Source of the DNA: Rhyacophila brunnea
Lineage: Eukaryota; Arthropoda; Insecta; Trichoptera; Rhyacophilidae
DNA length: 64,000 nucleotides
Reading direction: 5' to 3'
NCBI GenBank assembly: GCA_022495005.1
Contig: JAGYXB010001964.1
Coordinates: 372,001-436,000 of the forward strand
Shown: piece by piece, positions 10,776 to 22,622 of the stretch
Layout of the letters: the number at the start of each line of letters is the position of its first letter
Numbering within the stretch: the first letter of the stretch is position 1
Translations under genes and position numbers: made by a program
Notes under the pieces: generated by a model
The model's database searches: none
What the model was told of the DNA's origin: nothing
What the model saw: the letters and a program-made list of their open reading frames with translations, nothing else

Positions 10776-11797
10776 CATGTACCTTCAATTCGAGGTCACT
10801 ACTAACTTAATCAGTAGACCAGACGACTGTTTTGCTTCAATTTCATCCATTGAGTTTCTTATCTCTATGAATAAGTTTTTTTCAACAGCTTTGGTTTAGC
10901 CGCTATCGAAACAATATGCAAAAATTGTTTGAAAGTCTTTTACATACATCTACAAACTCAATATATAGTGCCGCAAGTGAATTAAATATCAACAAATGAT
11001 GTTATTCGCATTCCTTGCTTAATTTTTCACCACAAGCACCAGATGACCTGCTTACCCACTTGGGATTACTGAAGCTACCCTTAAGAAACTAGTTGCAAAT
11101 CGGAGATAGGTGCTGTTTTATTTCATATGAGGAAACATTGAAGATTACAAACTGATATACCTTGAACATTGAATTAAGATTATCTGGAATTAATTTTCCA
11201 ACATGGCGAGGTGATCCAGGGCGTCGCAGCGCATACTTTAAATACCACTGAATATATAATTAAAACATATTAAATAAATAAAAATATTCATATAATTCTA
11301 ATCACACAGCTGGCAGTGGTGGTTTTTCTCATTGCCGAAACGTTTCTCTCGAAGTATTGTTGGATCAAATAGAAAAATAATATATTCACTGTATTTTTTT
11401 TGGCGATACAACCCCATTGATGAAATATCTACCCTTTTGAAGGTTTAAAAGTGTCATTGCGTTTCATTTTCGAATCTGTGTCGCGTTCTGCAAAGAATAT
11501 CGGCGGTGGTGATCATCAAGATTGTTGGCTCCCCTTTACGTCAGTTCGATCTAAATAGATACAAAATGGGTCGGGTTACGGTGAGAAAGATCTTCATATG
11601 GAGTTTACTGTAAGTACCTTTCACAAGTGTTTTTTTTACGTATAACTACGTCTTTGTACTCGGTAATGGTGTCCATAAAAAAATTACATTAGAATAGCAT
11701 ATAACTTAAAAAAAAAATACAATTTTTGATTAACTATTTCTTTTATTCAACGAATAATTCACAAGATTTAATAATGTACCATTCTAATTATTGAATA
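10776..11797. other. AT-rich non-coding DNA
   Basis: No gene or strong repeat was recognised. The 11701-11790 end begins the repeat that continues into the tRNA-like element (TTTCTTTTATTCAACGAATA), which recurs near 12205 and, inverted, near 49510. Confidence 0.4.
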
Positions 11798-12000
11798 TAA
11801 TATATAATTTTGAAAAACACTTATGAGAAAATATCTTATAACCAATAGAAACAATATTTTCCTTATTCGAACTTGCTAATCTTTCAATAAGATTTTTTCT
11901 ATTGGTTATAATATATTTTAAAGTAAGACACCCGGCAGGAATCGAACCTGCATCTCTTGGGTTTACGTCTCGTCCGCGCATTGTCCACTATGCTACTAGG
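11798..12000 (-). repeat. tRNA-headed repeat, copy 1
   Basis: On the minus strand 12000-11925 is tRNA-like: TAGCATAGTGGACAATGCGC (A-box region), then GAGATGCAGGTTCGATTCC (B box GGTTCGATTCC) and GGGTGTCTTAC. It is followed downstream by the block TCTATTGGTTATAATATATT. The same head and tail order occurs on the plus strand at 49845-49985. The body continues upstream to about 12250, matching 49490-49845. Probably a tRNA-derived SINE or a composite element, not an active tRNA gene. Confidence 0.6.
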
Positions 12001-12271
12001 TGATATACTAATTACAACAAATTTTAACTATTGATATTTTATAATACCTATTCATCAGTGCTCTTCCAAATCAAGCTACTATTGGCAATCGGGTTTTGTT
12101 TATTAAATAAAAGTAGGTACCTACTACTTTAATTACTAACCGACGTCACGGATCTCTCCAATATTTTATGATGTAACTTACTCGAACTTGCTAATAATTT
12201 TAATTAACTATTTCTTTTATTCAACGAATAATTCACAGGATTTAAGAATGTATCATTCTAATTATTGAAAA

Positions 12272-12359
12272 TACATAATTTTGAAAAACACTTCTTTCAA
12301 AAAGATTTTTTTTATTGGTTATAATATATTTTCTCAGAAGTGTTTTTCAAAATTATGTA
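12272..12359. repeat. 24-bp perfect inverted repeat hairpin
   Basis: 12272-12295 and 12336-12359 are perfect 24-bp reverse complements (TACATAATTTTGAAAAACAC at the outer side), separated by 40 bp that contain TATTGGTTATAATATATT. Related hairpin ends occur at 33440-33526 and 56449-56640, so this is a compact TIR repeat family. Confidence 0.75.
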
Positions 12360-13371
12360 CGTTTAAAAATACGATTGTTGGAGCCCTCTGTCGATACACA
12401 TCAGACTTAAACCGGTCGGACCCTCGGACTTGGTGTGACGGGTGGGGGAAGATACGACTCGATAACTCTGTTCCAATGGCCATTTTATGCTTCGTGAGAT
12501 CACAATCAATCCGAACGATTACATTGTAAACTGTACATTTATTCAATAAGAAAAACATTCTTTTATATTTTTTTTCTTTTATTTAGCACAGAATTGTTGA
12601 CAAGGAGATATAGTAAGTTATACGACCATAAATTCTCTAACTCAATTGGCTAATGTTTTTTTCATTACGCGCGTTAACATCATTTTACTCCCTACTTCAA
12701 TTATAGTTTGTCAATTTATGGCTACGGCCGTATGTCGTAGTTTAACCACTGGGGAATGCCAAAATAAATGGCGTATTTTAAAAAAAACACTCCCTTATTC
12801 TTAGGTCAATAATTATTATAAAGCAATCATTATTCGTAGGATATTTATCACACTTGAATGGTCAAAGACATAGCTTATAATTAGTATCTTTAGAATTATC
12901 TTCAAATGTGTTAATCTTGCCATTTTTTGAATAATAAAATGCCTAATTCTTGTCAAATTTGGGATCACAGAGATTATCAATATATTTTTTTATTGTGAAT
13001 ATTTCGCTATAATAATGTCGATATAAATTATACTGATGGTTTTATAAATGCGTTTAAAAATTATTAAATGTAAAAAACCTTAACACCACTGCACATTTAT
13101 GTACTGAAATATGACTATATTCTAAAACATTAGTGCGAGAGCTTTAAAAGAATACTATATTTTATGTAATAAAAATACTTTATGCAGTCATCAAATGTTT
13201 AAAATAAATATAAAGTAAATAATAATAAGGCTACAAGATTATATACATAGATTATCTACAACGTTTAAGGTATGTCCACGATCATGCTATGAAAATAGAA
13301 CAAAAGCTCCATTTTGACTCACGCTGAGCATGTCCCCCCTTAATAAATACTTTTTTTGTACTTGATAGAAA
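12360..13371. other. AT-rich non-coding DNA
   Basis: A GC-richer stretch at about 12375-12480 has an open frame on each strand, but no recognisable motif. The remainder to 13371 is AT-rich with no gene seen. Confidence 0.35.
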
Positions 13372-13752
13372 TACAGAATACATATAGAATACTGAAATGT
13401 CATTTTGACATTTCATATTGATTTCCATAGTAACGCACGTATATATTAATAATTTAGTTGCTAGGACCCCCTTAGCGACCAATAATAATGTTTTACTTTT
13501 TACGAATTTTTCCCAAAATAACTTTCCACACAAAACAGAATTAACTGAAAATGAATTCAATTCTGCTTAAAGGTGGCTAAAAGTATTAAAAGAATGCATT
13601 TTCGTCCTGTTCTGATATATTCTAAAAGTTTCAAATGTCTAGCTAGTCGGGAATTTAGTTGAAAATCTTCAATCGTCCAATATAAATCATGGACAAACAA
13701 GAAAAAATTTGTACTGGACAAACAAGAATACGAGCTAATAAAAACGTGGTAA
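13372..13752 (+). repeat. Repeat family M, copy 2
   Basis: Carries the family landmarks from GAATACTGAAATGTCATTTT through CAAAACAGAATTAACTG to TACGAGCTAATAAAAACGTG. The left block (ACAACGTTTTT end) is missing. The palindrome AAATGTCATTTTGACATTT is intact here. Confidence 0.65.
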
Positions 13753-14085
13753 ATTAGCGTGGAGCAAAAATAAAACCCCCAAAAAATTGCCAATAAGATA
13801 ATTATCGGGTTTAATCCGTTTAGCTGGCGAGGAAATCGCCGAAGGGTTAATTGAATCCGTCCACCACCGTGCTGGGGAGGTTAACCGGCGTAGCAGGGCT
13901 GCCAAAAAGTGTGAAGGGTAAGACAAAGCTAAAAAAGCCAAAAAAGTGTGAAAAGACCCTGCCCGTAGGTACCTGGGTCTGCCGGGGTTGTTAATACATA
14001 ATACACATGCTTAATTATTTTGTAAACAGATTAATATATTTGAACGTAGTTGTAAAATTAGCTCTTCATATATATTTTCAGCCGG
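13753..14085. other. Unassigned GC-richer segment
   Basis: Between a family M copy and an RTE fragment. A frame from 13801 to 13920 on the plus strand reads 38 codons with GEEIAEGLIESVHHRAGEVN before a stop. The composition is more gene-like than its surroundings, but the stretch is too short to assign; it may be a relic of a transposon coding region. Confidence 0.25.
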
Positions 14086-14478
14086 GGTCGATCCACTGCT
14101 GGATGAAGGCCTCCTCCACTCTTCTCGGTTCCTTGATTTTCTCTGCCACGTACTTTCATCAAACCTGACAATTTCGTCTATCCAGCGGGTTTTGGGGGGC
14201 CCCTGTGGCCGCTTAGTGCCCCTCGGGTACCACTGAATGACTGTATTCATTCATTTCCGTTCGCCGTGCGATATGTCCACCACCATTTCATCAATTTGGC
14301 GACCTCTATCACATCTCTCACTCTTGTTTGCTTCCTTATCCATTGGTTTCTTTTGCGGTCTTTACGCGTTATGCCCAACATGCACCTTTCCATGCCACGT
14401 TGCGCAACTCTCAATTTTTGGATCTCTCGTGTGTTGAGAGTCCATTTTTTGCAAGCATACGTTAGCACTGGTTGAATA
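14086..14478 (-). pseudogene. RTE-like LINE 3' fragment, copy 1
   Basis: Minus-strand frames give LTYACKKWTLNTREIQKLRV, then RCMLGITRKDRKRNQWIRKQ (14468-14247), and after a frame break PRGTKRPQGPPKTRWIDE and WRRPSSSSGSTPAE (14250-14080). This is the conserved C-terminal tail of RTE-type endonuclease/reverse transcriptases; the copy at 53500 holds the same blocks. The element is 5'-truncated and its frame is broken near 14248. Confidence 0.8.
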
Positions 14479-14763
14479 CTTTACTTTTCAGGCATATTGG
14501 AAGGTCGCTCTTATTCCTTTTTCAAGCTCTTCATATACCTATTACAATCTACGTTCATGTTTACTTACTATGAGTTACTGCTGTTCTATCCCGATAGTGC
14601 TTCTGATGTTGTCGTGATGTTACGTTATAAAACACAGTGTAAAATTTTCACCATTATTAACATTTATATTTATTTACCTATCTACTTACGTAAACAAATA
14701 TTTTTTTATATTGCCGTCTGATAATGTTAATACGAACACAATCTAACACTTTTCTTTTTCTTT

Positions 14764-14935
14764 CGACCATGTCCGATTCTAATAGGATCATATGGGCCTC
14801 CGCAGAGTAGAGGTTTGTTCAACAGATTTTGTTTTTTACGAGAAATTGATGTCAGCCACTTGCTCAACCTATTAGGTCCATACCCTGACGTAACGCTTAA
14901 GCCTCGCGGCCACCGTGGGGATTTTTTTTAACTTT
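14764..14935 (-). repeat. SINE-B copy 1 (3' part)
   Basis: From CCATGTCCGATTCTAATAGG through GGGCCTCCGCAGAGTAGAGG to CTCAACCTATTAGGTCC, matching the body and tail of the tRNA-headed repeat seen complete at 39340-39540, in reverse orientation. The tRNA-like head is largely degraded; a GCCTCGCGGCCACC remnant lies near 14900. Confidence 0.65.
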
Positions 14936-15224
14936 TTGGGTCTACAATAATAGTTTTCTTTTATACGTACATATTATCATTTACCCGATGGCCGGAAAGG
15001 CTATCCGTTGCCTTTGATTTTTATGAAGTAAATCGTGACGATTTTCCCTCACACATCAGCGGAGTTCACTCACAGGACATTCTGTGCGAAGGCTTAAAAA
15101 GTCGCTTGATTATTGAAGATGAATGACATATTTTTAGAGTCGATAAGAACGGAGCAAATAAGAACCGCTCTTTAGAATTGTGTTAGTAAAAAAATACAAT
15201 AATTGCAAGATACTCGTAAAAAGA

Positions 15225-15500
15225 GCTTTTAAATACAATGTTTTTATATTTTCTGTTAAATTATTATGCTCAATATGCTAAAACTTGTACTTGATATGAA
15301 GTAAATAAAAAACAAACAAACACACAAATATAGAATACTGAAATGTCATTTTGACATTTAATTTTGATTTTCATAGTAAAGCACGTATATATTAATAATT
15401 TAGTTGCTAGGACCACCCCCTTAGCAACCAATAATAGTCTTTTACTTTTTACGGATTTTTCTGAAATAACTTTCCATACAAAACAGAATTACGGGGTTAG
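15225..15500 (+). repeat. Repeat family M, copy 3 (truncated)
   Basis: The left half is present, from AAATACAATGTTTTTATATT to CATACAAAACAGAATTA; it then joins an unrelated GC-richer sequence at about 15491. Shares the AAATGTCATTTTGACATTT palindrome. Confidence 0.65.
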
Positions 15501-18060
15501 TTATTTCTCCGGGTCAGGGCGCCGCTGTGATGTTGATAACCCTATTCGGCAATCAGGTCTGGCGAATTCGTAAAATCGCGAGCCATTCAGTCCCTTGTTA
15601 GATGCCAGTAGTGAATGATGCCGATGGAGTTCTGTTTACCTTGAATAATAATAATACCACTAGAACGCGCTACTAAAATAGTACGGGAAAAAAAATAAAC
15701 AACGAGGAGTCTTTACGACGGATTTTTTTCCCGCGCGATTTGTACGGATGTGCTGCTTCGTGTCGTAATTATTTTCCCAGAACGTGAGTATTTTTTAAAA
15801 ATATTAATTAATTTAATAACAGAAACACGTCGCCTTCTTCATCGCATTCTATACATTATAATAATTATTACCACTTGCAATATTTGTATTCTTTTTTATT
15901 GCAACATTTATCCGTGGAAAATAAATTCAAATAACAATATAGAACGTTATTGACAAGCCGATAAAATGGTAATTTTCTTTTGTAATTTATTTTGGAAATT
16001 TTATATGACATTAATTAGACAGATTTGTGTTTATTGTTTACTATAATTGTGTCTTTAAAATTAAGTAAAATACAAGAATCATATTATACATGTACAGGTA
16101 TTTATAATATATTAGTGGAATACTTGTTTTTTTGCATATTTCAATTGTTGATAAATAGTAATTTGACTTTTTTATAATGATTAGGAAACATTCTTGAATA
16201 TTTATAACATTTGCTTATTATAATACTAGCTTATTTTTATAATAATAATATCCAAATTAATTATTATTTTTATATTCACGACTATAAATATTATTGTTAT
16301 CGATGGAATTTATATAATATATTTGCAAAAAGAAAATTGCCAAATTTCTATGAAACTTGTGGAAGTGTTTTTCTACGTATACTATGTATGTATATTCCAC
16401 TAACAAAAGCTACTTACGTACGTAAGAGCTTTTGATTGATCATTCACCAATTAGCAATTAATTAGATATTATTAAGCAGACGTCGGATTATTTACTGTGA
16501 TATATAATATATTACATTGAAATCTTAATACATACCTACTCTATATTACATATCAATTTAATAATTTCCAATATTTGGCATTTGAGCACTGAGCTTTTTA
16601 GGGGAAGGGAAGCTTTTTAACAGACGTTAAACTAGTATTAATATTGTTAGCCATTTGATCATTCGAATGTATAATAATATACACATTGATTATAAAACAA
16701 CAGTATGTGAATAATTACCGATGACGGTATACGAATCCATGACCCACAGGACAGGAAGCAACAATTATTATAGCCACTGCTACGGTATGATACTGTAAAA
16801 AGAATTAGTTATATTTATTATAGGTAGGTAATGTACCTAAATGCTTTAGCCCTTTATTACTATCTTAAAATAATTTTATTGAAATGATTAATTATGATAT
16901 TAAGATACACGTCAATACTAATTAAACATTATAAAAATTCTCTTTATTTATATATGTATTTAAAAAATGTTACAATCATAATTTATAATAATTTAAACAT
17001 TAATAGTATACTACAACTACAATTAGCCGGTTTTATTGATAATTTAAAAAATACTAGGAATATTTTCCAAATAAAATATATTAAATTTATTATTATAGTA
17101 AGTAATAAAGTTTATCAATAATAAAAAAAAACATGTCCACATATTATAATAAAACCACATAGGTATAATTTACTAAATGCTACATTGTAATATTTTTAAT
17201 GATTTGATTAAACAGTAAAATTTCAGTAAATAATTTTTTTTAACACAGTTTACATACCAATACTATTCTTAATGACACGCTAGATAGAATACCTCCCCCA
17301 ACTCTCCTGCGAGATATATGCAGACTGAATTATATCTTTGAAGTAACCAGGTACTCCTCCGAACGACACTCACCAGTTTTTTTCCCCGCTAAATGACGCT
17401 CAATTTCCGCCTCCAATTTTAGCACAGACTGTCCTCATTGTCAAAACGTTTCAAATCCCAACAGGCAAAAAAATGTAAAAATATTAGTTATATAAGGAAT
17501 AGGGACATAATTCTATAAGTAGATATATAAAATAAATTCATGTCTATATTTATAACTTTATTGCATTGAATAAAAAAGTATTTGGCCAATATATGTATAA
17601 AAATTTTATCCCTTGTTTCGAGTTTTTTATTAATTGACTTTTAATATTACACTCATAGTTGTCATAATAACAATATTTCGCACCTTCTAAAGGAAAGTGA
17701 CATAATATTAAAATATTACAAATTTACGTTTTTTGGCTCAAGAAAACGAAAAATAAATACTCACACAAACTCCACACGCCGATCCACAGCGACTGGTGAG
17801 CGCTAGTATCTTCTTTATATTGGTTTTTCATTGACTGCCATCTATCCAAAACTGTCACAATCCAAAATGTGTTTTTATTAGGTGGCCGAATGCATTGCCA
17901 TCGGACAATGGCGCAAACGGAACTTCAGTTAGACTTTTATACTATTCTGGTCGAAACGTCAACACAGCCATATAGGGAATTAAAAATCCTCCCCACCTTG
18001 CTTTCATAATATATATGCCCGCACCCCACGCTTCATTCATTTTACTCTACATAATACTAT

Positions 18061-18064
<4 letters not shown>
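15501..18064. other. Long AT-rich non-coding region
   Basis: A GC-richer patch at 15491-15770 is followed by about 2.2 kb of very AT-rich sequence. Frames such as 16894-17121 are low-complexity (I, N, Y and K rich) and not credible genes. No repeat boundary could be fixed. Confidence 0.5.

Positions 18065-18094
<30 letters not shown>
18065..18094. repeat. (TA)n microsatellite
   Basis: An uninterrupted run of about 15 TA units within AT-rich sequence. Confidence 0.9.
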
Positions 18095-18095
<1 letters not shown>

Positions 18096-18564
18096 TGCTA
18101 ATAATAATTATATATAAACTGTACCGTAGTGAATGACAAGATTTTCAATAAAAATGACAATGTGACAGGTTGAGCGATTAATGCAGCACATATTGAAATC
18201 GATTTATGAAGAAAACAACATATTTTGAATTATGGCAGTTTTCTTTTTAAATAAGACTATAGTTATCGCAACAATTCTCAAGAAAATAATATCAGTCATA
18301 CGATTATAATTTTTTCCCTTTCTTTTAGATTTAGACGTATAATTTCCATTAAAAGTTCTCAAAAAAGAGGTGTTGAGGTGATGGTTGAAATAATTATTTG
18401 ATTGTATATTTTATAAAATATGCAGTGATGGATTTAGGGATGTGATGTGTGCAAGTGATTTTGAGCCCTCTTCACCATGAAAATATAAATAAAAACAATA
18501 AATCTCATGATTTATCTAAAAAATAATTATTATTGAGGATGACATTACATGACACATACTCACG

Positions 18565-19162
18565 CACTGGCGAAGGGTAGATAAAAGCTATTAAGATGCA
18601 ATATAAATAGTGCACACTAAACTTTGTCAGTCATACGTATTTGTTTTCATTGAACTAAGGCTACAATATGCAGATAGCGTTGGTTAGTTTAAAAAAATAA
18701 TTAAAACCTGTGTAACCATGCCATAATAGATAATAGTCAAAAAATAGTTGTATATAATTATGTATATAAAAATAAATATTCAAAATTATGCCATTAAATC
18801 ATGCATAGTTTTAGATATTTTATTGATGAAAGAATATTCTTTATGTATCATGATTTGGTTTAGGCAGGGTTAATGAATTAAAAAAAAATATCCAACACCA
18901 TCTCTAATATGTATTTGTAATTCAACGAAAACAATTAATAAGTATGACTGAAAAAGTGTGCACTATTTTTGTCAGATCGCCCATACGATACCTAAACTAT
19001 TATGGTTTGGGAAGGCGGGGTTTAATTGATTTTTAAAAACTAACCAACACTAACAGCAAATTGAAGTCTTGGTTCAATGCAAACAAACATGTAAGACTGT
19101 CAAATTTTAGTGTGCACTATTTATGTCGGATCTTAACAGCCTACCTCCACCCTTCGCCACTG
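18565..19162. mobile_element. Family C (hAT-like) full-length element, copy 2
   Basis: Begins CACTGGCGAAGGGTAG and ends CCACCCTTCGCCACTG: terminal inverted repeats extend about 125 bp with divergence. One subterminal unit lies on the left and two inverted units on the right, separated by an AT-rich centre that contains AATAGTCAAAAAATA. The hAT-like termini suggest a non-autonomous DNA transposon. A clean 8-bp TSD was not found, so the superfamily is tentative. Confidence 0.7.
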
Positions 19163-19920
19163 AGTCACATAGTAATCATAGTGGCTTATTATTTGTTTTT
19201 GTGGTTATGTCAGAGCCCTAAAGACATAGACATTTTCAATGATAGGCAAATATAAAATTATTTATGTTTTTTATTTTTTTTACTTTTCTCTAGTGAGGGT
19301 TATATTTGTTATAATGTGAATCCCATATTGTGAAAGTCCTGAATTTAGATTTATCATGTCCACAATGTTTTGTTTTCTTAAATAAATAATAACTAATTCA
19401 CAGGGATTTTATTATGGTTTGGGTAATATTTTAGAATAAAATTGAAAGATATACATATGATCCTCTTAGATTAGAGGTATTATGTAATTAAGGTACTGGG
19501 GATTAAAGGAGTACACACGTGACACATGACTTAAAAAATAAATGAGTGAAGAGCAGCTTTCATTCCACAAAATATTAATTTACACATATTGTAACATGAT
19601 TAAAAATGCAACTGTTTTATAATATGAAAAAAACATAACAATTTTATTTCGAACATTGGAATTTATCCCATTGAGTCTTGTATACAATGTCGTTATTGTT
19701 TTCATAGCAACCGTATCAAATTTGAATATTTTGGGCTGTCCTTCCTTCTAACACTAAAAACATACAAAAAATATCTCATTTAAGAACATTGAAAGCATCT
19801 AGGTACATATTATCAGGTGCAATTTCCATTGACGCAGATTTTAAAATGGCGCCTCGAAATAATTTTATTCAAACCGGTCAAACAATTAAAAAAATATAGC
19901 ATAATTTTAAAAACAAACAT
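19163..19920. other. AT-rich non-coding DNA
   Basis: No gene or delimited repeat seen. Confidence 0.4.
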
Positions 19921-20115
19921 AAATATGGGCCTCCACAGACTAGAGATTGTATTAACAGATTTTTGTTTCTAAGAGAAATGTAAGTTAGCCACCTTCTCAA
20001 CCTATTAAGTCTATTCTTTGGGTTAAAACACACATTGAAAAACAATATGCCAATTTTCCAGACAATGGATTTGAACCCGGGACTGACGACATAATTAAAC
20101 CGACACGTTAACGCT
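19921..20115 (-). repeat. SINE-B copy 2
   Basis: Reverse orientation: AATATGGGCCTCCACAGACT body, then GCCACCTTCTCAACCTATTA, then a degenerate B box in ATGGATTTGAACCCGGGACT and a head remnant to about 20115. Includes the tRNA-like promoter region, though diverged from 39340-39540. Confidence 0.6.
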
Positions 20116-21857
20116 CGGTCAAAGTGGGCGTAAAAAATACAAATGAAATTCGGTATTTTAGTTATTTTTCTATTTTATTTAAACGTCTGTACTAATAAGA
20201 TTGATATAGACCAGGCTTTCCCAAAATTTTCCTGTGTCGCAAATCCTGAAATTTTAACGAAACACCTTGTTAATTTTGTAGGGTAGGTAAATAATACACA
20301 TAACGATATATAAAAATATATTTGGTTAAATTATTTTTAAAACATCATAAAAATATATGTAAATGAAGTTCTTAATGTCTTCGATGACTTTGGGTCTTTG
20401 AATAATTGGAAATCTTCTTGTTATTAGCACTATATTAGAAAGTTGAATTCTTACTTCCTGCTTCTTATAAATATGTCGTACCAAGTAAACGAATGTAAAA
20501 CAATAATACTTAGCTTGTTTTGACATACTGGGGGGTACCTTCTGATAAATTCTCGGCACCCACTCAAGCTCTGCGGAACATAGTTTGGGAAACCTTTTAT
20601 ATGACTGTCATAGTAATTACTTTACTTTATTTCGATAATCTAATAGATTTATATAACTGTTGTTTAGAACGTGCGAATCTGCAAAGCAAAAATCACATAC
20701 CTACACACCTGTCGAAATCAAGTTTTTGTTTGATAACGAATATCTCATTTCAATATGTGTTTTTATGAATGACGTTAAATTATTAATATTCATGACTTTA
20801 TAAAACGGTCTCCTGTTTTGTTGTTATCTAGAATTATTTTAATTTAATAATCTAGAATTTGAAAATTAGATTTATTGTTATAAGCATAAGATGATTATTT
20901 ATTACTAGGCTTAGGATTCTTAGGTATTTAAATATTTTTTTGAGCGACCCTTCAACAAAGTATCGAAAATATCTATCTGTTTCAGACAATTTTGAAACAT
21001 TTAAGCCTTATTTGTTAGCACCTATTTTTACATATTTTTGGATAATTACATATTTTTACATATTCTAGGTTTAAGCATATATTTTCACATAAACACAAAA
21101 TTAATTAACACTAGTAAACACAAATAAAATGTTAGAATCATCTCCAAAGTCACTACTTTTAGTGGATCAAATTAATATTTTAAATACTGCTGGTACAATA
21201 AGATTAAATAGTGTTTTAAATAAAAATACTGGACTTCAAACGCTGCAAACGTAGCTAACGATATTTATAATATTTTATATTATGTTATAACTTATAACCC
21301 TGACACAAAAATGGAGCGCATTAGTTTCTTTATTGTATTACTACTTGAAAATACATAATTTTGAAAAATAACAGAAACCTACTATTATAATACAGATAAA
21401 ATCCAAGAAAATAATGTTAGATCGAGTGTTAATTAATCATCTTTAAATTGTTGAATAATATATCAAAGAATTACGAATTATGAATATAAATACTTTGGTT
21501 AATTAATTAAAAAATACATAATTTACATTACCGGTATTAAATGTAAAATTAAATTCAATTTGCGATTACCATAAAAATATAAAAGAGTCTTTAAAATAAA
21601 TAAATTACTTATATAAAATAATACAGATTTTTTATTACTGATTATTTCAAAACTGCATTTTTAGATCTGTGTTTGTATCGTATTGAAGTAGCGATATTTC
21701 CTACTAACCTAACCGATTACTAAACATATTTAAACTATTTCTGATATAAATAACTAATTATTTTTCAAATAGGTACCCGCATAATTTTGAAAAACCTCAG
21801 TAAACAAACATACATAGACGTTAGAAAAATGTTCTAAAACAGGTTAGGATAATTGGT
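20116..21857. other. AT-rich non-coding DNA
   Basis: At 20213 CAGGCTTTCCCAAAATTTTC resembles a hAT left terminus, but no matching right end was found. Segments near 21345 and 21780 carry TAATTTTGAAAAA ends related to the 12272 hairpin family. No credible gene. Confidence 0.4.
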
Positions 21858-22450
21858 GACATGTAAATTGTACGTATAACATTTCACCGTGGCACAGATA
21901 GATTCACACGTTGATTCAATATGAACATTAATTAAATTTTCATAGCTGATTTTGGCAAAATTCATGAATTTAAGAATGAAAACCCAACCTGTCAAATAAT
22001 TTAGTATATCAGCTGTTTTCAAAATTTGTTTGCTGCTGGCCAGCGCTCGAAATGGAAAAGTTTACGAACCGGAGCGTTCGACAAATTTTCTGAAGATATT
22101 TACATAATCATCAAATCGTATGTGTATTTTATAAAAACAAGTGTGTCAGATTTTGTATTCTATGGCCTATCTAGCTCAGAAGGTCAACATATTTTGTCCA
22201 CGAGACGGAGCGATAAAATTTCACGAGCCGGAACGGCACCACGGTGCGTTCCGTTCTATTTCGAGCCCTGCTGCTGGCTTTCTGTTGTCTAAACCGACAA
22301 GAACCGTGTTTTATTTAGACACGAATTTTATGTCAGTATTACACGACCCAAAGAGGTTGGACGGTCTTTAATATACGGCCATTTATTTCCGATACAACAT
22401 TTCACGGTGAAGTGTGATACGGCGAACTGCATACGTACAAGTTTCCGGAT
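21858..22450 (+). repeat. Repeat family G, copy with nested MITE
   Basis: Runs from GACATGTAAATTGTACGTAT to CGTACAAGTTTCCGG. It matches the reverse complement of 7936-9122 on both sides of the MITE at 22041-22270. Its ends resemble those of the palindrome at 4121-4505. Non-coding. Confidence 0.65.
22041..22270. mobile_element. hAT-like MITE, CAGNGCTCGAAATGG family, copy 1
   Basis: Begins CAGCGCTCGAAATGGAAAAG and ends TATTTCGAGCCCTG. It is flanked by perfect 8-bp repeats CTGCTGGC (22033-22040 and 22271-22278). The related copy of the host repeat at 8889-8896 has only one CTGCTGGC (reverse strand) and no insert, so this is an insertion with an empty-site paralogue. 230 bp; no transposase. Confidence 0.9.
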
Positions 22451-22527
22451 ACGAGAATAATTGGGACACAACACTCACATCTTTTCACTGTCCGGATGAC
22501 TGCTCTAGTTTGGCCTTCCTTTTTAAA

Positions 22528-22622
22528 CATGTCCGATCCTAAGAAGATCATATTATGGGCCTGGAGTGGAGTTTTGTATTAGCAGATTCATACTCTGACT
22601 CATGACATTTTAAAATTTTTTG
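22528..22622 (-). repeat. SINE-B copy 3 (3' fragment)
   Basis: ACATGTCCGATCCTAAGAAG, then ATCATATTATGGGCC and CATACTCTGACTCATG: the tail and part of the body of the SINE-B repeat in reverse orientation. Confidence 0.6.

Noticed and set aside
11925..12000. Functional tRNA gene on the minus strand
   Set aside because: The same head recurs at 49857 with a shared downstream body, and the acceptor stem is poor; it is a repeat, not a tRNA gene.
13801..13920. Host exon with GEEIAEGLIESVHHRAGEVN
   Set aside because: Only 38 codons, directly between repeats, no splice signals I could defend; kept as an unassigned segment.
18557..19170. 8-bp TSD around family C copy 2
   Set aside because: Flanks TACTCACG and AGTCACAT do not match, so the hAT assignment rests on terminus style only.
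20213..20960. hAT element starting at CAGGCTTTCCCAAA
   Set aside because: No partner TIR or TSD; not listed as an element.
22026..22371. Reading frames of 76-88 codons across 22026-22371
   Set aside because: They lie inside the MITE and family G repeat and are not conserved in the other copies.
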